Position numbers and translations under genes: made by a program. From Prolixibacteraceae bacterium (GTDB lineage Bacteria; Bacteroidota; Bacteroidia; Bacteroidales; Prolixibacteraceae), in assembly GCA_019459525.1 (NCBI GenBank), contig JAIBEY010000072.1, positions 165,976 through 229,975 on the forward strand: a stretch of 64,000 nt of DNA. The letters run 5' to 3'. The stretch's first letter is position 1; each line of letters opens with the position of its first letter. Shown in pieces: positions 28,657-38,069 of this stretch. The notes beneath the pieces were generated by a model, which was not told the DNA's origin, did not search any database, and saw nothing but the letters and a program-made list of their open reading frames with translations.

Positions 28657-29361
28657 TTAATAGAATTTCGACATTTCTATCAGTTTTTTTGTTTTCAGAA
28701 TGTTGATTTTTTTTGCATTGATCTCAATAATTTCTTCCTTTTTAAATTCCTGAAGTAGTCGGACCAAGGTTTCGGTAGCCGTTCCAACCATATTGGCCAG
28801 ATCTTCACGCGACAATACAATTTCAATTTGGTCGGAATTGTTCTTTTTCCTGAATTTTTCTGAAAGGATTAATAAAGTCAGGGCTAATCTTTCCCGAACG
28901 GTCATGTGGGCAAACACCATTACGCTGTTAACCATTACACTAAACTCGTGGCTTAAGCTTGTTAAGAGGCAGCTCATCAGGCTGTTCGATTCATTTGTTG
29001 CTTTTAGGAATACTTCTTTGGGCAAAAATCCCAATCTGGATGTTTCTATTGCAGCCGTCGAATCCGGATAGGGTTCATTGCACAACAAGGCGGAGTATCC
29101 AATCAGCTCACCTTCAGAACAGAGCGATAGGAGGTGCTCTTTTCCGGCGTGATCGGTTTTGTATTTTTTTACCAATCCTTCTTTCAGGTAATAAATTCCG
29201 GCGGGGTACGAGCCTTCCAGAAATATAGGTTGTCCTTTGCGGTATATTTTATCGATCATCTGACTTTCCAGAAACAGTCTCAGTTCGGTTGGGATATTTT
29301 TAAAGATCGAATCACTTTTTGAAGTAAATTTCTCAAGGTGAATTAAATCGTTTGGTTCCAT
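28657..29361 (-). CDS. Crp/Fnr family transcriptional regulator
   Basis: 234 residues from ATG 29361; a TTG three codons earlier is less likely. The N-terminal cyclic-nucleotide-type beta barrel (~15-125, with KGQPIFLEGSYPAGIYYLKEGLVK) is followed by a dimerisation helix and a Crp-type HTH at ~175-215 (LSREDLANMVGTATETLVRLL). There is no N-terminal Fnr-type cysteine cluster, and I cannot assign the ligand. It is divergent from the complex I-like operon. The intergenic region holds two TGA-N6-TCA boxes of the kind this family binds, which suggests it controls that operon and itself. Confidence 0.88.
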   Translation of the reverse strand: MEPNDLIHLEKFTSKSDSIFKNIPTELRLFLESQMIDKIYRKGQPIFLEGSYPAGIYYLKEGLVKKYKTDHAGKEHLLSLCSEGELIGYSALLCNEPYPDSTAAIETSRLGFLPKEVFLKATNESNSLMSCLLTSLSHEFSVMVNSVMVFAHMTVRERLALTLLILSEKFRKKNNSDQIEIVLSREDLANMVGTATETLVRLLQEFKKEEIIEINAKKINILKTKKLIEMSKFY

Positions 29362-29380
29362 GTTTTTCAAATTAATTGAT

Positions 29381-29388
29381 CAAATATA
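29381..29388 (-). promoter_or_regulatory. -7 element of the crp/fnr-like gene
   Basis: On the minus strand this reads TATATTTG, an exact TAnnTTTG. A start near 29375 would place the nearer regulator box (centre 29416.5) at about -41.5, the usual class II activator position. The start point is estimated, not measured. Confidence 0.5.
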
Positions 29389-29410
29389 GGGATAAAGTCA
29401 ATGTATTTCC

Positions 29411-29449
29411 TGACCAGTATCAAATTATTCGATGACCAGATTCAAATTA
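29411..29449. promoter_or_regulatory. Pair of direct-repeat Crp/Fnr-like operator boxes
   Basis: TGACCAGTATCAAATTA (29411-29427) and TGACCAGATTCAAATTA (29433-29449) are 17-bp direct repeats with two differences, spaced 22 bp start to start (two helical turns). Each holds TGA-N6-TCA (29411-29422; 29433-29444), the core shared by CRP and FNR palindromes. They lie between the divergent crp/fnr-like gene and the complex I-like operon. Confidence 0.65.
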
Positions 29450-29507
29450 ACAACCTTAATTATTGCCTTACTTTGCAAGCCGAAACAATGTAAATTCAGA
29501 AGACAAA

Positions 29508-31514
29508 ATGATGGAGATGGAAGGACTATTGAATTTATCGTGGTCAGCAACACTCGTTGCAATAATCGCTTTGTGTTTCAATTCAACAAAATTCAAATCT
29601 TATATAGCCGCCTCAACGGTTGTTGTCAATGCAATACTTACAAGTTTACAGGCCGTTGGAGCATTAAATGGCGAGGTTCAGGAGCTTATTTTTCAGGCAA
29701 ATAGTTTTTGGGGCGATATTCCTGTGCGTATTGATGGCTTGTCGGCCTGGTTCATCCTGATTGTTAATTTTACTTCGGTAACAGGTGTCATTTATGGAAT
29801 CGGGTATCTGAAACCGTATGAGAACTCCTCACAAAAGCTTAGTTTTCATTGGATTTTGTTTGTTGTTTTTCACCTGTCGATGGTTTGGGTTTGTATGCTG
29901 CAGCACACCTTTGCTTTTCTGGTAGCCTGGGAGGTGATGTCGTTGTCTTCGATGCTGCTGGTTATTTTTGATCATCACAAACCCAAAACGCTGCAGGCAG
30001 GAATTAATTACCTGGTGCAGATGCATATTAGTGTAACTTTCTTAACTGTTGGGTTTATCTGGGTTTACTTTCAAACGGGTTCGTTCAGTTTTGACGCTTT
30101 TCAAACCTACTTTGGAGCCAACAGCAATATCTGGTTATTCCTGATTTTCTTTATCGGGTTTGGCATAAAAGCTGGTTTTATTCCACTTCACAGTTGGTTA
30201 CCGCATGCACATCCAGCTGCACCATCTCATGTGTCGGGCGTGATGTCGGGCGTAATTGTCAAACTTGGGATTTACGGGATCTTCAGGATTATCTCTTTCC
30301 TGAAAGCTGATTTTTTGATCCTGGGAGAAATTGTGTTGACCATTTCCGTATTGACGGGTGTTTATGGAATTTTGAATGCCGCGGTTCATCGTGACTTTAA
30401 GCGTATGTTAGCTTTCTGTACCATCGAAAATATCGGGATCATTGGCATTGGCATTGGTCTTGGGTTAATGGGAATGGGCAATGGTTCAGTGGTTTTGTAC
30501 TATCTTGGGTTTGGCGGGGCATTGCTGCATGTGCTCAATCACTCGTTGTTTAAGTCGTTGCTTTTTTATTCGGCAGGTGCGGTTTACCAGCAAGTGCACA
30601 CCCGCGATATGAATAAACTTGGAGGTTTAATAAAGCAGATGCCCAAAACTGCTGTTCTTTTCCTGATTGGGGCGATGGCTATTGGTGGGTTACCGCCTTT
30701 TAATGGGTTTGTTTCCGAGTTTATTCTCTATAACGGACTTTTGGAAGGATTGAAAACGAGCGATATTTCCCAGATTAGCTTGCTGGTGGTTACGCTTGGC
30801 GGACTGAGCATTATTGGAGGCATTTCGGTTTTAACATTTACCAAAACATTTGGAACAATCTTTCTTGGTTCTGAACGAAAACCGTTGGCACATCAGCCCG
30901 CTGAAGTTTCTAAATCCATGCTTTGGCCTCAATACCTGATTGTTGCAATGATGTTAAGTGTTGCCTTTTTACCCCGGTTTTACCTGAACACTATTCTTAA
31001 TCTGTTGGATAATTTCGTTAATAATCGGTTTGTTGCTGGGTCGTCCGGATTCGCAGCTTATGCTGAAAACATAACAAACATCAACCTTTATTCGCTTCTG
31101 TTTATAGCAATTGTTGCTGTCAGTTGGATGATTCGTGCTTTTGTCGTAAAGGGTAAAACTCGCGAAATGCAGCCAACCTGGGGATGTGCCTATGTAGCTC
31201 CAAACAACCGGATGCAATATACCGGCAAATCGTTTTCTAAATCATTGGGTAAAATATTCGGGTTTTTGCTGGTCGAAGAAAAAAGATATAGTGAATTGGC
31301 TGCCGGAGAAATATTTCCGGAAACCCGAAAATACGAATCACATTATCACGATTTTTTCGAATATCGGTTTATAAGTTATATCACTCATCATCTGGTTTAT
31401 GCCGCAAATTATTTTAAATTTATTCAGAATGGCCGGGTGCAATCGTACGTTTGGTATGGTATTGTGTTTATGGTAGCAATTTTTACCTTGACTGTTTTAA
31501 CTGTTTTAAAATGA
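29508..31514 (+). CDS. HyfB/NuoL-like proton-pumping membrane subunit, copy 1
   Basis: 668 residues from ATG 29508. About 16-17 transmembrane helices with the proton-antiporter core: E142 in AWEVMSLSS, K221 in GIKAGFIPLHSWLP, and H341/H345/K349 in HVLNHSLFKSLLF. These are the residues of the proton path in NuoL/HyfB, so this subunit looks functional. The C-terminal region (WGCAYVAPNNRMQYTG...) is the HyfB-type extension, not the NuoL lateral helix. First gene of a tight seven-gene operon. It overlaps the next gene by ATGA. Confidence 0.92.
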   Translation: MMEMEGLLNLSWSATLVAIIALCFNSTKFKSYIAASTVVVNAILTSLQAVGALNGEVQELIFQANSFWGDIPVRIDGLSAWFILIVNFTSVTGVIYGIGYLKPYENSSQKLSFHWILFVVFHLSMVWVCMLQHTFAFLVAWEVMSLSSMLLVIFDHHKPKTLQAGINYLVQMHISVTFLTVGFIWVYFQTGSFSFDAFQTYFGANSNIWLFLIFFIGFGIKAGFIPLHSWLPHAHPAAPSHVSGVMSGVIVKLGIYGIFRIISFLKADFLILGEIVLTISVLTGVYGILNAAVHRDFKRMLAFCTIENIGIIGIGIGLGLMGMGNGSVVLYYLGFGGALLHVLNHSLFKSLLFYSAGAVYQQVHTRDMNKLGGLIKQMPKTAVLFLIGAMAIGGLPPFNGFVSEFILYNGLLEGLKTSDISQISLLVVTLGGLSIIGGISVLTFTKTFGTIFLGSERKPLAHQPAEVSKSMLWPQYLIVAMMLSVAFLPRFYLNTILNLLDNFVNNRFVAGSSGFAAYAENITNINLYSLLFIAIVAVSWMIRAFVVKGKTREMQPTWGCAYVAPNNRMQYTGKSFSKSLGKIFGFLLVEEKRYSELAAGEIFPETRKYESHYHDFFEYRFISYITHHLVYAANYFKFIQNGRVQSYVWYGIVFMVAIFTLTVLTVLK

Positions 31515-33538
31515 GCCTGATCAACGCATTTCTTGCAGTGCCGGTTTTGGCAATACTTATTATTCCCTTCCTGAAAGTAAAAGGAAAAGGAATTGTATTG
31601 TTTTCGGCAATTGTAATGAACGCTTTATTTTCAGGCTATCTGGGGATGCAAACCCTGGCAGGTCAGCTTTTCGAATTTTTATTTCCGGGAAGCTTAATAA
31701 CCGGTCCGGTTAATCTTCGGATAGATGCTCTTTCCGGATGGTTTATCCTGATTATCAATTTTGTGTTTATTACCGGCAGTTTCTACGGGTTGTTTTACAT
31801 GAAAGCTTATCGGAAGCAAACAAATAACATTACCTTGCATAGCATCGCTTTCATTTTATTACATACTTCTCTTATCAGTCTGTGTGCCATACAAAATAGT
31901 TTGGTCTTTTTGATTACCTGGGAAATTATGGCACTTTCAGCTTTTCTGGTAGTAATATTCGAACACGAAAAGATGGCGACCCTGAGTGCCGGAATTAATT
32001 ACCTCATACAATCGCATGTTTCTATTGTTTTCCTGATGTTTGGCTTTATTTGGGTAGCGCTTAAAACCGGAAGTTATGATTTTAGCGCGTTGACTAATTA
32101 CACCACCCAACATTTCGGGGCAGCAGGGCTGGTTTTGTTCATCTGCTTTTTTATTGGGTTTGCCATTAAAGCGGGATTTGTGCCGTTTCACACCTGGCTC
32201 CCTTATGCGCATCCTGCAGCTCCCGCACATATTTCAGGAATCATGTCGGGAGTAATCATTAAAATCGGGATCTTTGGAATCCTCCGGATGATCACCCTGA
32301 TTAAGACCGATTATTATACGATTGGACTTGTAATCATAGCCTTTTCTGTTGTTTCAGGTTTATACGGAGTGATGCTGGCTATCGTTCAACACAACCTTAA
32401 AAAGCTGCTGGCTTACCACAGTGTCGAAAATATTGGCATTATAGGAATGGGAATCGGCATTGGTTGCATCGGGCTGGGAACAGGCAATTACCTGCTTGCT
32501 TCGCTTGGTTTTGCTGGTGGACTCCTGCATACCTTAAACCATGCCTTGTTCAAATCGCTTTTGTTTTTTACTGCCGGAAATGTTTATCAGGCAACACATA
32601 CGCTTCATGTCGATCATTTGGGCGGACTGATTAAGAAAATGCCACAAACAGCTTTGCTTTTTCTGGTTGCAGCCATCGCTATTTCCGGAATTCCGCCTTT
32701 TAATGGGTTCATATCAGAGTTTATTATTTACAGCGGTTTTTATTACTGGATGCAGGGTTCACTGATTGGACCATTGATGACAATTATTTTTTCGGTGCTT
32801 GCCCTGGTTTTGATTGGTGGGTTGGCGTTGTTGTGTTTTACCAAAGCTTTCGGGATTGTTTTCTTAGGCAATCCTCGTCAGAAATTCGACCACGAAGTAA
32901 AAGAAGTTCCTTTTTTGCAGCTTCTACCGTTGTATCTGATTGCATTTTTTATCGTGTTTATTGGTGTATTTCCGCAATTCTTCATGAATGCACTTTCGCA
33001 GCCGGTAACCCTCATGTCGGGCATTCCGGCTATTTCCGATATTCCTTTTTCAGAAAAGACTACCGATTTACTGGAACCGGTTACCTGGAGTGTCTGGATA
33101 TTTATACTGATTAGCCTGGTTCTTTTTGGTTTAAGGAAACTGGTGATGCAGACCCGAAAATCCACCATTGAAACCACCTGGGGCTGTGGTTACGTGGCGC
33201 CCACCGAAAAACAACAATATACCGCCGGATCATTTGTCAGGTCGTACGGAAAACTTTTTCGGCCTTTTTTCATCACCTCCAAAACCCACAAGGAGGTTGA
33301 GGGTATTTTCCCTTCAGGAGGATCGTATGAGACACATGTTTACGACCGGATTGAAAAATACTTGATCGATAATCCGATAGCTGCCTATAAAGCATTTTTG
33401 GGAAAGTTCCTGTTCCTTCAGAATGGCAGGCTGCAATTCTATATTTTATACGGAATCATATTTATCGTTGCGGTCATTTGTATTCCGTTGTTTTACGAAC
33501 AGATTGTCTTATTTATTGAATTTATAAAGCAGATATAA
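31511..33538 (+). CDS. HyfB/NuoL-like proton-pumping membrane subunit, copy 2
   Basis: 675 residues starting at the ATGA overlap (31511). A full-length paralogue of the preceding gene, with E138 in TWEIMALSAF, K220 in AIKAGFVPFHTWLP and K348 in LNHALFKSLLFF, and the same C-terminal WGCGYVAPTEKQQYTAGSF extension. In E. coli hydrogenase 4, HyfB is followed by HyfC and a shorter HyfD; here a second HyfB-type subunit sits before HyfC. Both copies keep the pumping residues. Confidence 0.92.
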   Translation: MSLINAFLAVPVLAILIIPFLKVKGKGIVLFSAIVMNALFSGYLGMQTLAGQLFEFLFPGSLITGPVNLRIDALSGWFILIINFVFITGSFYGLFYMKAYRKQTNNITLHSIAFILLHTSLISLCAIQNSLVFLITWEIMALSAFLVVIFEHEKMATLSAGINYLIQSHVSIVFLMFGFIWVALKTGSYDFSALTNYTTQHFGAAGLVLFICFFIGFAIKAGFVPFHTWLPYAHPAAPAHISGIMSGVIIKIGIFGILRMITLIKTDYYTIGLVIIAFSVVSGLYGVMLAIVQHNLKKLLAYHSVENIGIIGMGIGIGCIGLGTGNYLLASLGFAGGLLHTLNHALFKSLLFFTAGNVYQATHTLHVDHLGGLIKKMPQTALLFLVAAIAISGIPPFNGFISEFIIYSGFYYWMQGSLIGPLMTIIFSVLALVLIGGLALLCFTKAFGIVFLGNPRQKFDHEVKEVPFLQLLPLYLIAFFIVFIGVFPQFFMNALSQPVTLMSGIPAISDIPFSEKTTDLLEPVTWSVWIFILISLVLFGLRKLVMQTRKSTIETTWGCGYVAPTEKQQYTAGSFVRSYGKLFRPFFITSKTHKEVEGIFPSGGSYETHVYDRIEKYLIDNPIAAYKAFLGKFLFLQNGRLQFYILYGIIFIVAVICIPLFYEQIVLFIEFIKQI

Positions 33539-33540
33539 CT

Positions 33541-34446
33541 ATGTTGAGTTTAATTCTCATCTTAATAGCAGCCGTTTTTTTTACCGGGGTAATTATCCGT
33601 GTAAAAAGCATGTCGTCAGGGCGCAAAGGTCCTGGTATTTTGCAACCAGTATTTGATGTTGTCAGGCTCTTTAAAAAAGGGGTGGTGTATAGTGAAACCA
33701 CCAGTTTTATTTTTCAGATTGCGCCAACCATTTATTTTTCGTCGGTGGTAATGGTGATGTTGGTGGTTCCGTTCGGGCAATCAAAAGGAGTTTTAAGTTT
33801 CGATGGCGACTTCATCTTTTTCGCTTATATACTGGCGTTGGGCAAGTTTTTTAGTATCATTTCGGCGATGGATACCGGTAGTAGTTTCGAAGGGATGGGA
33901 GCCAGCCGCGAAGCGCTTTATTCGATGTTTGCCGAACCTGCCTTTTTCATCCTGATGGGTTCGCTTGCCTTACTTACAGGGCATACGTCTTTTCACGAAA
34001 TGTTTGCTGCTTTGCACATTGGGTCATACATCAGTTATGCGCTGGCCATCCTCGGGACCTTTGTTTTAATGATGGTGGCGATGATTGAAAACAGCCGGAT
34101 GCCGATTGATGACCCCAAAACTCACCTGGAACTAACGATGGTTCACGAAGTGATGATTCTCGACAACAGTGGGTTCGACCTGGGTTTAATCCTTACTGCC
34201 GGGTACCTGAAATTCGCTATTTACGGAGCATTAGTGGTCAATCTCTTCATCGGGATGTTTCCATATCATTATTCCATCCCGATGTTTTTTGTTATTCAAT
34301 TTGTGTTGGCTTCCGGAGTTGGACTGATTGAATCGTTTATGGCCCGGTTCCGCATGAGCCATAATGCCCAGTTTATTTTCGTACTGACATCGGTAAGCCT
34401 GCTTATTTTCTTTGGTGCTTTACTGATTTTAGGAAAGTTTGTTTAA
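33541..34446 (+). CDS. HyfC/HycD/NuoH-like membrane subunit
   Basis: 301 residues, eight predicted transmembrane helices. RKGPGILQPVFDVVRLFKKG and the acidic loop ENSRMPIDDPKTHLELTMVHE are the NuoH-family segments that face the quinone or substrate cavity and link the peripheral arm to the pumps. It starts 2 bp after the previous stop. Confidence 0.93.
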   Translation: MLSLILILIAAVFFTGVIIRVKSMSSGRKGPGILQPVFDVVRLFKKGVVYSETTSFIFQIAPTIYFSSVVMVMLVVPFGQSKGVLSFDGDFIFFAYILALGKFFSIISAMDTGSSFEGMGASREALYSMFAEPAFFILMGSLALLTGHTSFHEMFAALHIGSYISYALAILGTFVLMMVAMIENSRMPIDDPKTHLELTMVHEVMILDNSGFDLGLILTAGYLKFAIYGALVVNLFIGMFPYHYSIPMFFVIQFVLASGVGLIESFMARFRMSHNAQFIFVLTSVSLLIFFGALLILGKFV

Positions 34447-34464
34447 TCTGTAAATTCGAACAAC

Positions 34465-35097
34465 ATGATAGATGTACTGCTTATTACCTTCATCATCACC
34501 CTGTTTTACATGGCCATTGCCAACCGGATGCTGACTTACCTGAAAGTGCTGGCTTTTCAGGGTGTTTTGCTGTTTGTGGTCGTGTTCCTCCAACTGAAGG
34601 AAATTAATCCGGTTAACCTCGCGTTGATTTTGCTTGAAACCATTGTTTTTAAGTCGGTTGCAGTGCCTCTGTTTATGGCTTATGTATTGAAACGAAACAA
34701 CATTACGCGCGAATCGGAGCCTTTTTTACCCAATTTCGTTTCATTAATTATTACCACTGCTATTGTTGTTGTAACTATTCTGTTGGCTAACCAGGTGAAG
34801 GATACACATTTGGATAAGATATTTTTTGTTGTGGCGCTATCGTCACTTTTTACTGGCTTGTATTTTATAGCTACCCGACGTAAAATTATAACTCATGTGA
34901 TTGGTTACCTGATTATTGAAAACGGTGTTTTCGTATTGTCGCTGGCAGTAGGAAACGAAATGCCTATGCTGGTGAATCTGGGTATTATGCTCGATATTTT
35001 CGCCAGTGTGCTGATTTTGGGCATTTTCCTGAATAAAATCGGCGATGTATTTAAAGATATTGATGTGAACCAGTTGAGTAACCTGAAAGATTACTAA
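34465..35097 (+). CDS. HyfE-like membrane subunit (NuoK-related)
   Basis: 210 residues, about seven transmembrane helices. The C-terminal half (LIIENGVFVLSLAVGNEMPMLVNLGIMLDIFASVLILGIFLNKI) matches HyfE and carries the Glu of the NuoK-like channel in IENG. This subunit is typical of hydrogenase 4 and related complexes and is absent from true complex I in this form. Confidence 0.88.
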   Translation: MIDVLLITFIITLFYMAIANRMLTYLKVLAFQGVLLFVVVFLQLKEINPVNLALILLETIVFKSVAVPLFMAYVLKRNNITRESEPFLPNFVSLIITTAIVVVTILLANQVKDTHLDKIFFVVALSSLFTGLYFIATRRKIITHVIGYLIIENGVFVLSLAVGNEMPMLVNLGIMLDIFASVLILGIFLNKIGDVFKDIDVNQLSNLKDY

Positions 35098-35117
35098 CAA
35101 CAAATTAGAAAAGAAAC

Positions 35118-36545
35118 ATGATAGGAATATATCTGATTGGAGCTTTCTCAATAGCGCTGGCCTTATTTCTGAACCGAAATAAGGCGATAACATTCATCTT
35201 GCTGGGATTATTTCTGATTCTTCAGGGAGCATTGGCGTTTTATGCCTATTTTAATCTTCAAACAACCGATTGGAGTTATTTTACTTACGATTCGTTGGGC
35301 GTTTTGCTTTTGACAACTTTAAGTATCATATCCGTTCCGGCTATTTTTCACAGTCATATTTACCTGGAAGATCAGCCTGCACCGCAGGAGGCAAGAGCTA
35401 TTTATTATGCCGCTGTTGTGCTTCTGCTGACGGCCATTAGTGCCGGATATCTGGCAAATCACATTGCAGTAATCTGGATTTTTACAGAAATTACCACCTT
35501 GAGTGCATCGGCCCTGATTTATCACCACCGAAATAAGCTGGCGCTTGAAGGAACTTGGAAATACGTGTTTATCTGTGCCATCAGCATCACCTTTGTATTT
35601 ATTGGCATTTTATTTTTAAGCCTTTCGCTCGAACATGCCGGCTCCGACGATCTTTCGTTTAAAAATCTGGTAGCCAATAGTTCTAACCTGAATCCTTTTT
35701 GGTTGCGACTGGCATTTCTTTTCATTTTCACCGGTTTTACGGCAAAGCTTGGATTGGTTCCCATGTTTACTGCCGGTATCGATGCCAAAGACAAAGCTCC
35801 GGCTCCGGCTGGCGCTTTACTTTCGAGTGTTTTAATGAATCTGGGCTTTGTCGGTATTTTTCGCTTTTACGTTGTTGTTGCAAACACTCCGCTTCATCAT
35901 TGGGCCAACCTGGTTATCGGGATTGCAGCATTCCTTTCGGTATTTATTGCCACAGTGTATATGATTAAGGTAAAAAATATCAAACGAATGATGGCCTATT
36001 CCGGATTGGAACACATGGGTTTGGTCATGCTAGGGATTGCCGCAGGAGGCATTGGTTATTATGCGGCTATTCTTCACATTGTGCTGCATGCCTTTGTGAA
36101 GTCGAGCCTGTTTTTTCAATTCACGCAGTTATATCGTGTGTTTCAGAGTAAAAGTATATACTACGTTGGTAATTATTTTAAATACAATACGGCCGGGGCA
36201 ATGGTGCTTTTGTTGGGTTTTATCAGCGCAACAGCCATGCCACCTTCCGGACTTTTCGTGAGCGAATTTCTGATTTTTCGTTCCATGTTCGAAGCGCATC
36301 AGATTGTTTTGCTGGTGGCTGTTTTGCTTTTGCTCACTATGATTATCTGGGCATTCGGGAAAAGTATCCTGAAGATTTTATTTATTCCGCCTGTTGAATT
36401 TGACGATTCGAATGTGCCTGTTATCAGTCCCTGGGAATCGGCCTCGCAGTTTTTCCTGTTGGCGCTTGCCGCTTATCTCGGCTTAAACCCTCCGGCTGAA
36501 TTTGTGCAGATGATTAAGGATAGTATCATGTTGTTACCAAATTAA
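35118..36545 (+). CDS. HyfF/NuoN-like proton-pumping membrane subunit
   Basis: 475 residues, about 13-14 transmembrane helices. Antiporter-type motifs are present: FTEITTLSASALIYHH (Glu), FTAKLGLVPMFTAG (Lys), the substrate-side loop DAKDKAPAPAGALLSS and LHIVLHAFVKSSLFF (His/Lys). This makes three antiporter-like pumps in the complex. Spacing to the large subunit is 6 bp. Confidence 0.9.
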   Translation: MIGIYLIGAFSIALALFLNRNKAITFILLGLFLILQGALAFYAYFNLQTTDWSYFTYDSLGVLLLTTLSIISVPAIFHSHIYLEDQPAPQEARAIYYAAVVLLLTAISAGYLANHIAVIWIFTEITTLSASALIYHHRNKLALEGTWKYVFICAISITFVFIGILFLSLSLEHAGSDDLSFKNLVANSSNLNPFWLRLAFLFIFTGFTAKLGLVPMFTAGIDAKDKAPAPAGALLSSVLMNLGFVGIFRFYVVVANTPLHHWANLVIGIAAFLSVFIATVYMIKVKNIKRMMAYSGLEHMGLVMLGIAAGGIGYYAAILHIVLHAFVKSSLFFQFTQLYRVFQSKSIYYVGNYFKYNTAGAMVLLLGFISATAMPPSGLFVSEFLIFRSMFEAHQIVLLVAVLLLLTMIIWAFGKSILKILFIPPVEFDDSNVPVISPWESASQFFLLALAAYLGLNPPAEFVQMIKDSIMLLPN

Positions 36546-36551
36546 TCGACA

Positions 36552-38051
36552 ATGAATTACACAACGATAGTAAACAATCAAACAATTCCGGTTTCAGCAA
36601 TTCCGGAAATGGGTTACGAAGAATTTATCGACCTCAATACAGGTTTCTTGACTGATTCACCGGAAAAGCATTGCGTGAATTATTTTGGGTATCCGTTTGG
36701 TAGTCGGGTTAAATTGATTTGCTGCATAGCTGACGACAGTACTCATCAAATTCAGGTGTCGTCGTGTACGGTGAAGTCGGACGATCAGCTTGATTCTTTT
36801 ACTGCCCGGAATTTCAATTTCGAGAAGTTTGAGCGTGAGATTCACGAAAATTTTGGAGTTGCCTACAAGAATCATCCCTGGTTAAAGCCAGTCCGATATG
36901 CTAAAAACAGGTTCGACAAATCACAAACCATTGCCAATTATCCGTTTTTTGCTATCGAAAGTGATGAATTGCATGAGGTGGGAGTAGGCCCAATTCATGC
37001 CGGAATTATAGAGCCCGGACATTTCAGGTTTATTTGTAACGGCGAGCAAATTCTGCATCTCGAAATCCAGTTGGGTTATCAGCACCGCGGAATTGAGCAG
37101 CAATTTCTGGAAAAGAAAAAACTTTTGCAACGTACCACCTTGGCCGAATCGATTGCCGGGGATACGGTGGTGGGCCATACCACTGCATTTTCGCATGTTT
37201 GGGAAAGCCTCTGTGGAATTAAGGCTTCGCACGATATGGAATATGCCCGGACGATCGCGCTCGAATTGGAGCGCATGGCCGTGCATACGGGTGATTTAAG
37301 TGCGGTTTGTACCGATATTGCCTACCAGTTGGGTAGTTCGGTTTTCGGACGTTTGCGTACGCCAATCATCAACTTTATGCAGGAATGGGGAGGTAACCGT
37401 TTGTCCAAAGGGTTGATCAGGCCGGGCCGCAACCAATTCCCTTTTACTCCTGAATTAGCTCATCGACTAGCTGAAATCCTGGATATTTACGAACCCGATT
37501 TTCTGGAAATGAACGAGCAATTGTTTCAGTTGCCCAGCGCCCTTTCGCGTTTTGAGCGGACCGGAGTTGTTTCGTATGAAGATGTTTTGTCGATTGGTAC
37601 AGTTGGGATGGCTGCACGTATGAGCGGTCTGAATCGGGATGTTCGTTCATCGCATCCGTTTAGCCTATATTCCGAATTAAACCATGAGCCGATCATAAAA
37701 CACCACGGAGATGTGTATTCACGTGTTCAAATCCGCAGGCAGGAAGTCAGACAGTCGATGCAATATATCCGGAACCTGATTGCAAATGTTCCTGAAATTT
37801 CCGGAAATGAACCGGTGTTGGGAAGTCTGAACCCGAATTCGTTTACCCTTTCGCTGGTTGAAGGATGGCGTGGCGAAATCTGCCATTGTGCCATTACTGA
37901 TGGGCAAGGCGAGTTAGCGCTTTATAAAGTTAAAGATCCCTCTTTTCATAATTGGCTGGCTTTGGCTTTGGCTGTCAGAAACAATGAAATTTCTGATTTC
38001 CCTATTTGTAACAAGAGTTTTAACCTGTCGTATGCAGGCCACGATTTGTAA
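36552..38051 (+). CDS. NuoCD/HycE-like large subunit lacking all [NiFe] ligands
   Basis: 499 residues. The N-terminal NuoC-like part ends with ENFGVAYKNHPWLKPVRY (~98-116), then the NuoD/large-hydrogenase domain starts with LGYQHRGIEQQF. Where group 4 hydrogenases have RxCGIC (HycE: DRVCGICGFAHS), this protein reads GDTVVGHTTAFSH (203-215), with no cysteine. Where they end in DPCxxC, it has only C486 (FPICNKSFNLSYAGHDL). It therefore cannot hold a [NiFe] site. This matches the 'Ehr' type of hydrogenase-related complex, in which the catalytic reaction is unknown; the NuoD-like quinone function of complex I is one possibility. Confidence 0.92.
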   Translation: MNYTTIVNNQTIPVSAIPEMGYEEFIDLNTGFLTDSPEKHCVNYFGYPFGSRVKLICCIADDSTHQIQVSSCTVKSDDQLDSFTARNFNFEKFEREIHENFGVAYKNHPWLKPVRYAKNRFDKSQTIANYPFFAIESDELHEVGVGPIHAGIIEPGHFRFICNGEQILHLEIQLGYQHRGIEQQFLEKKKLLQRTTLAESIAGDTVVGHTTAFSHVWESLCGIKASHDMEYARTIALELERMAVHTGDLSAVCTDIAYQLGSSVFGRLRTPIINFMQEWGGNRLSKGLIRPGRNQFPFTPELAHRLAEILDIYEPDFLEMNEQLFQLPSALSRFERTGVVSYEDVLSIGTVGMAARMSGLNRDVRSSHPFSLYSELNHEPIIKHHGDVYSRVQIRRQEVRQSMQYIRNLIANVPEISGNEPVLGSLNPNSFTLSLVEGWRGEICHCAITDGQGELALYKVKDPSFHNWLALALAVRNNEISDFPICNKSFNLSYAGHDL

Positions 38052-38069
38052 TCTAAAACCGAGAAGACC

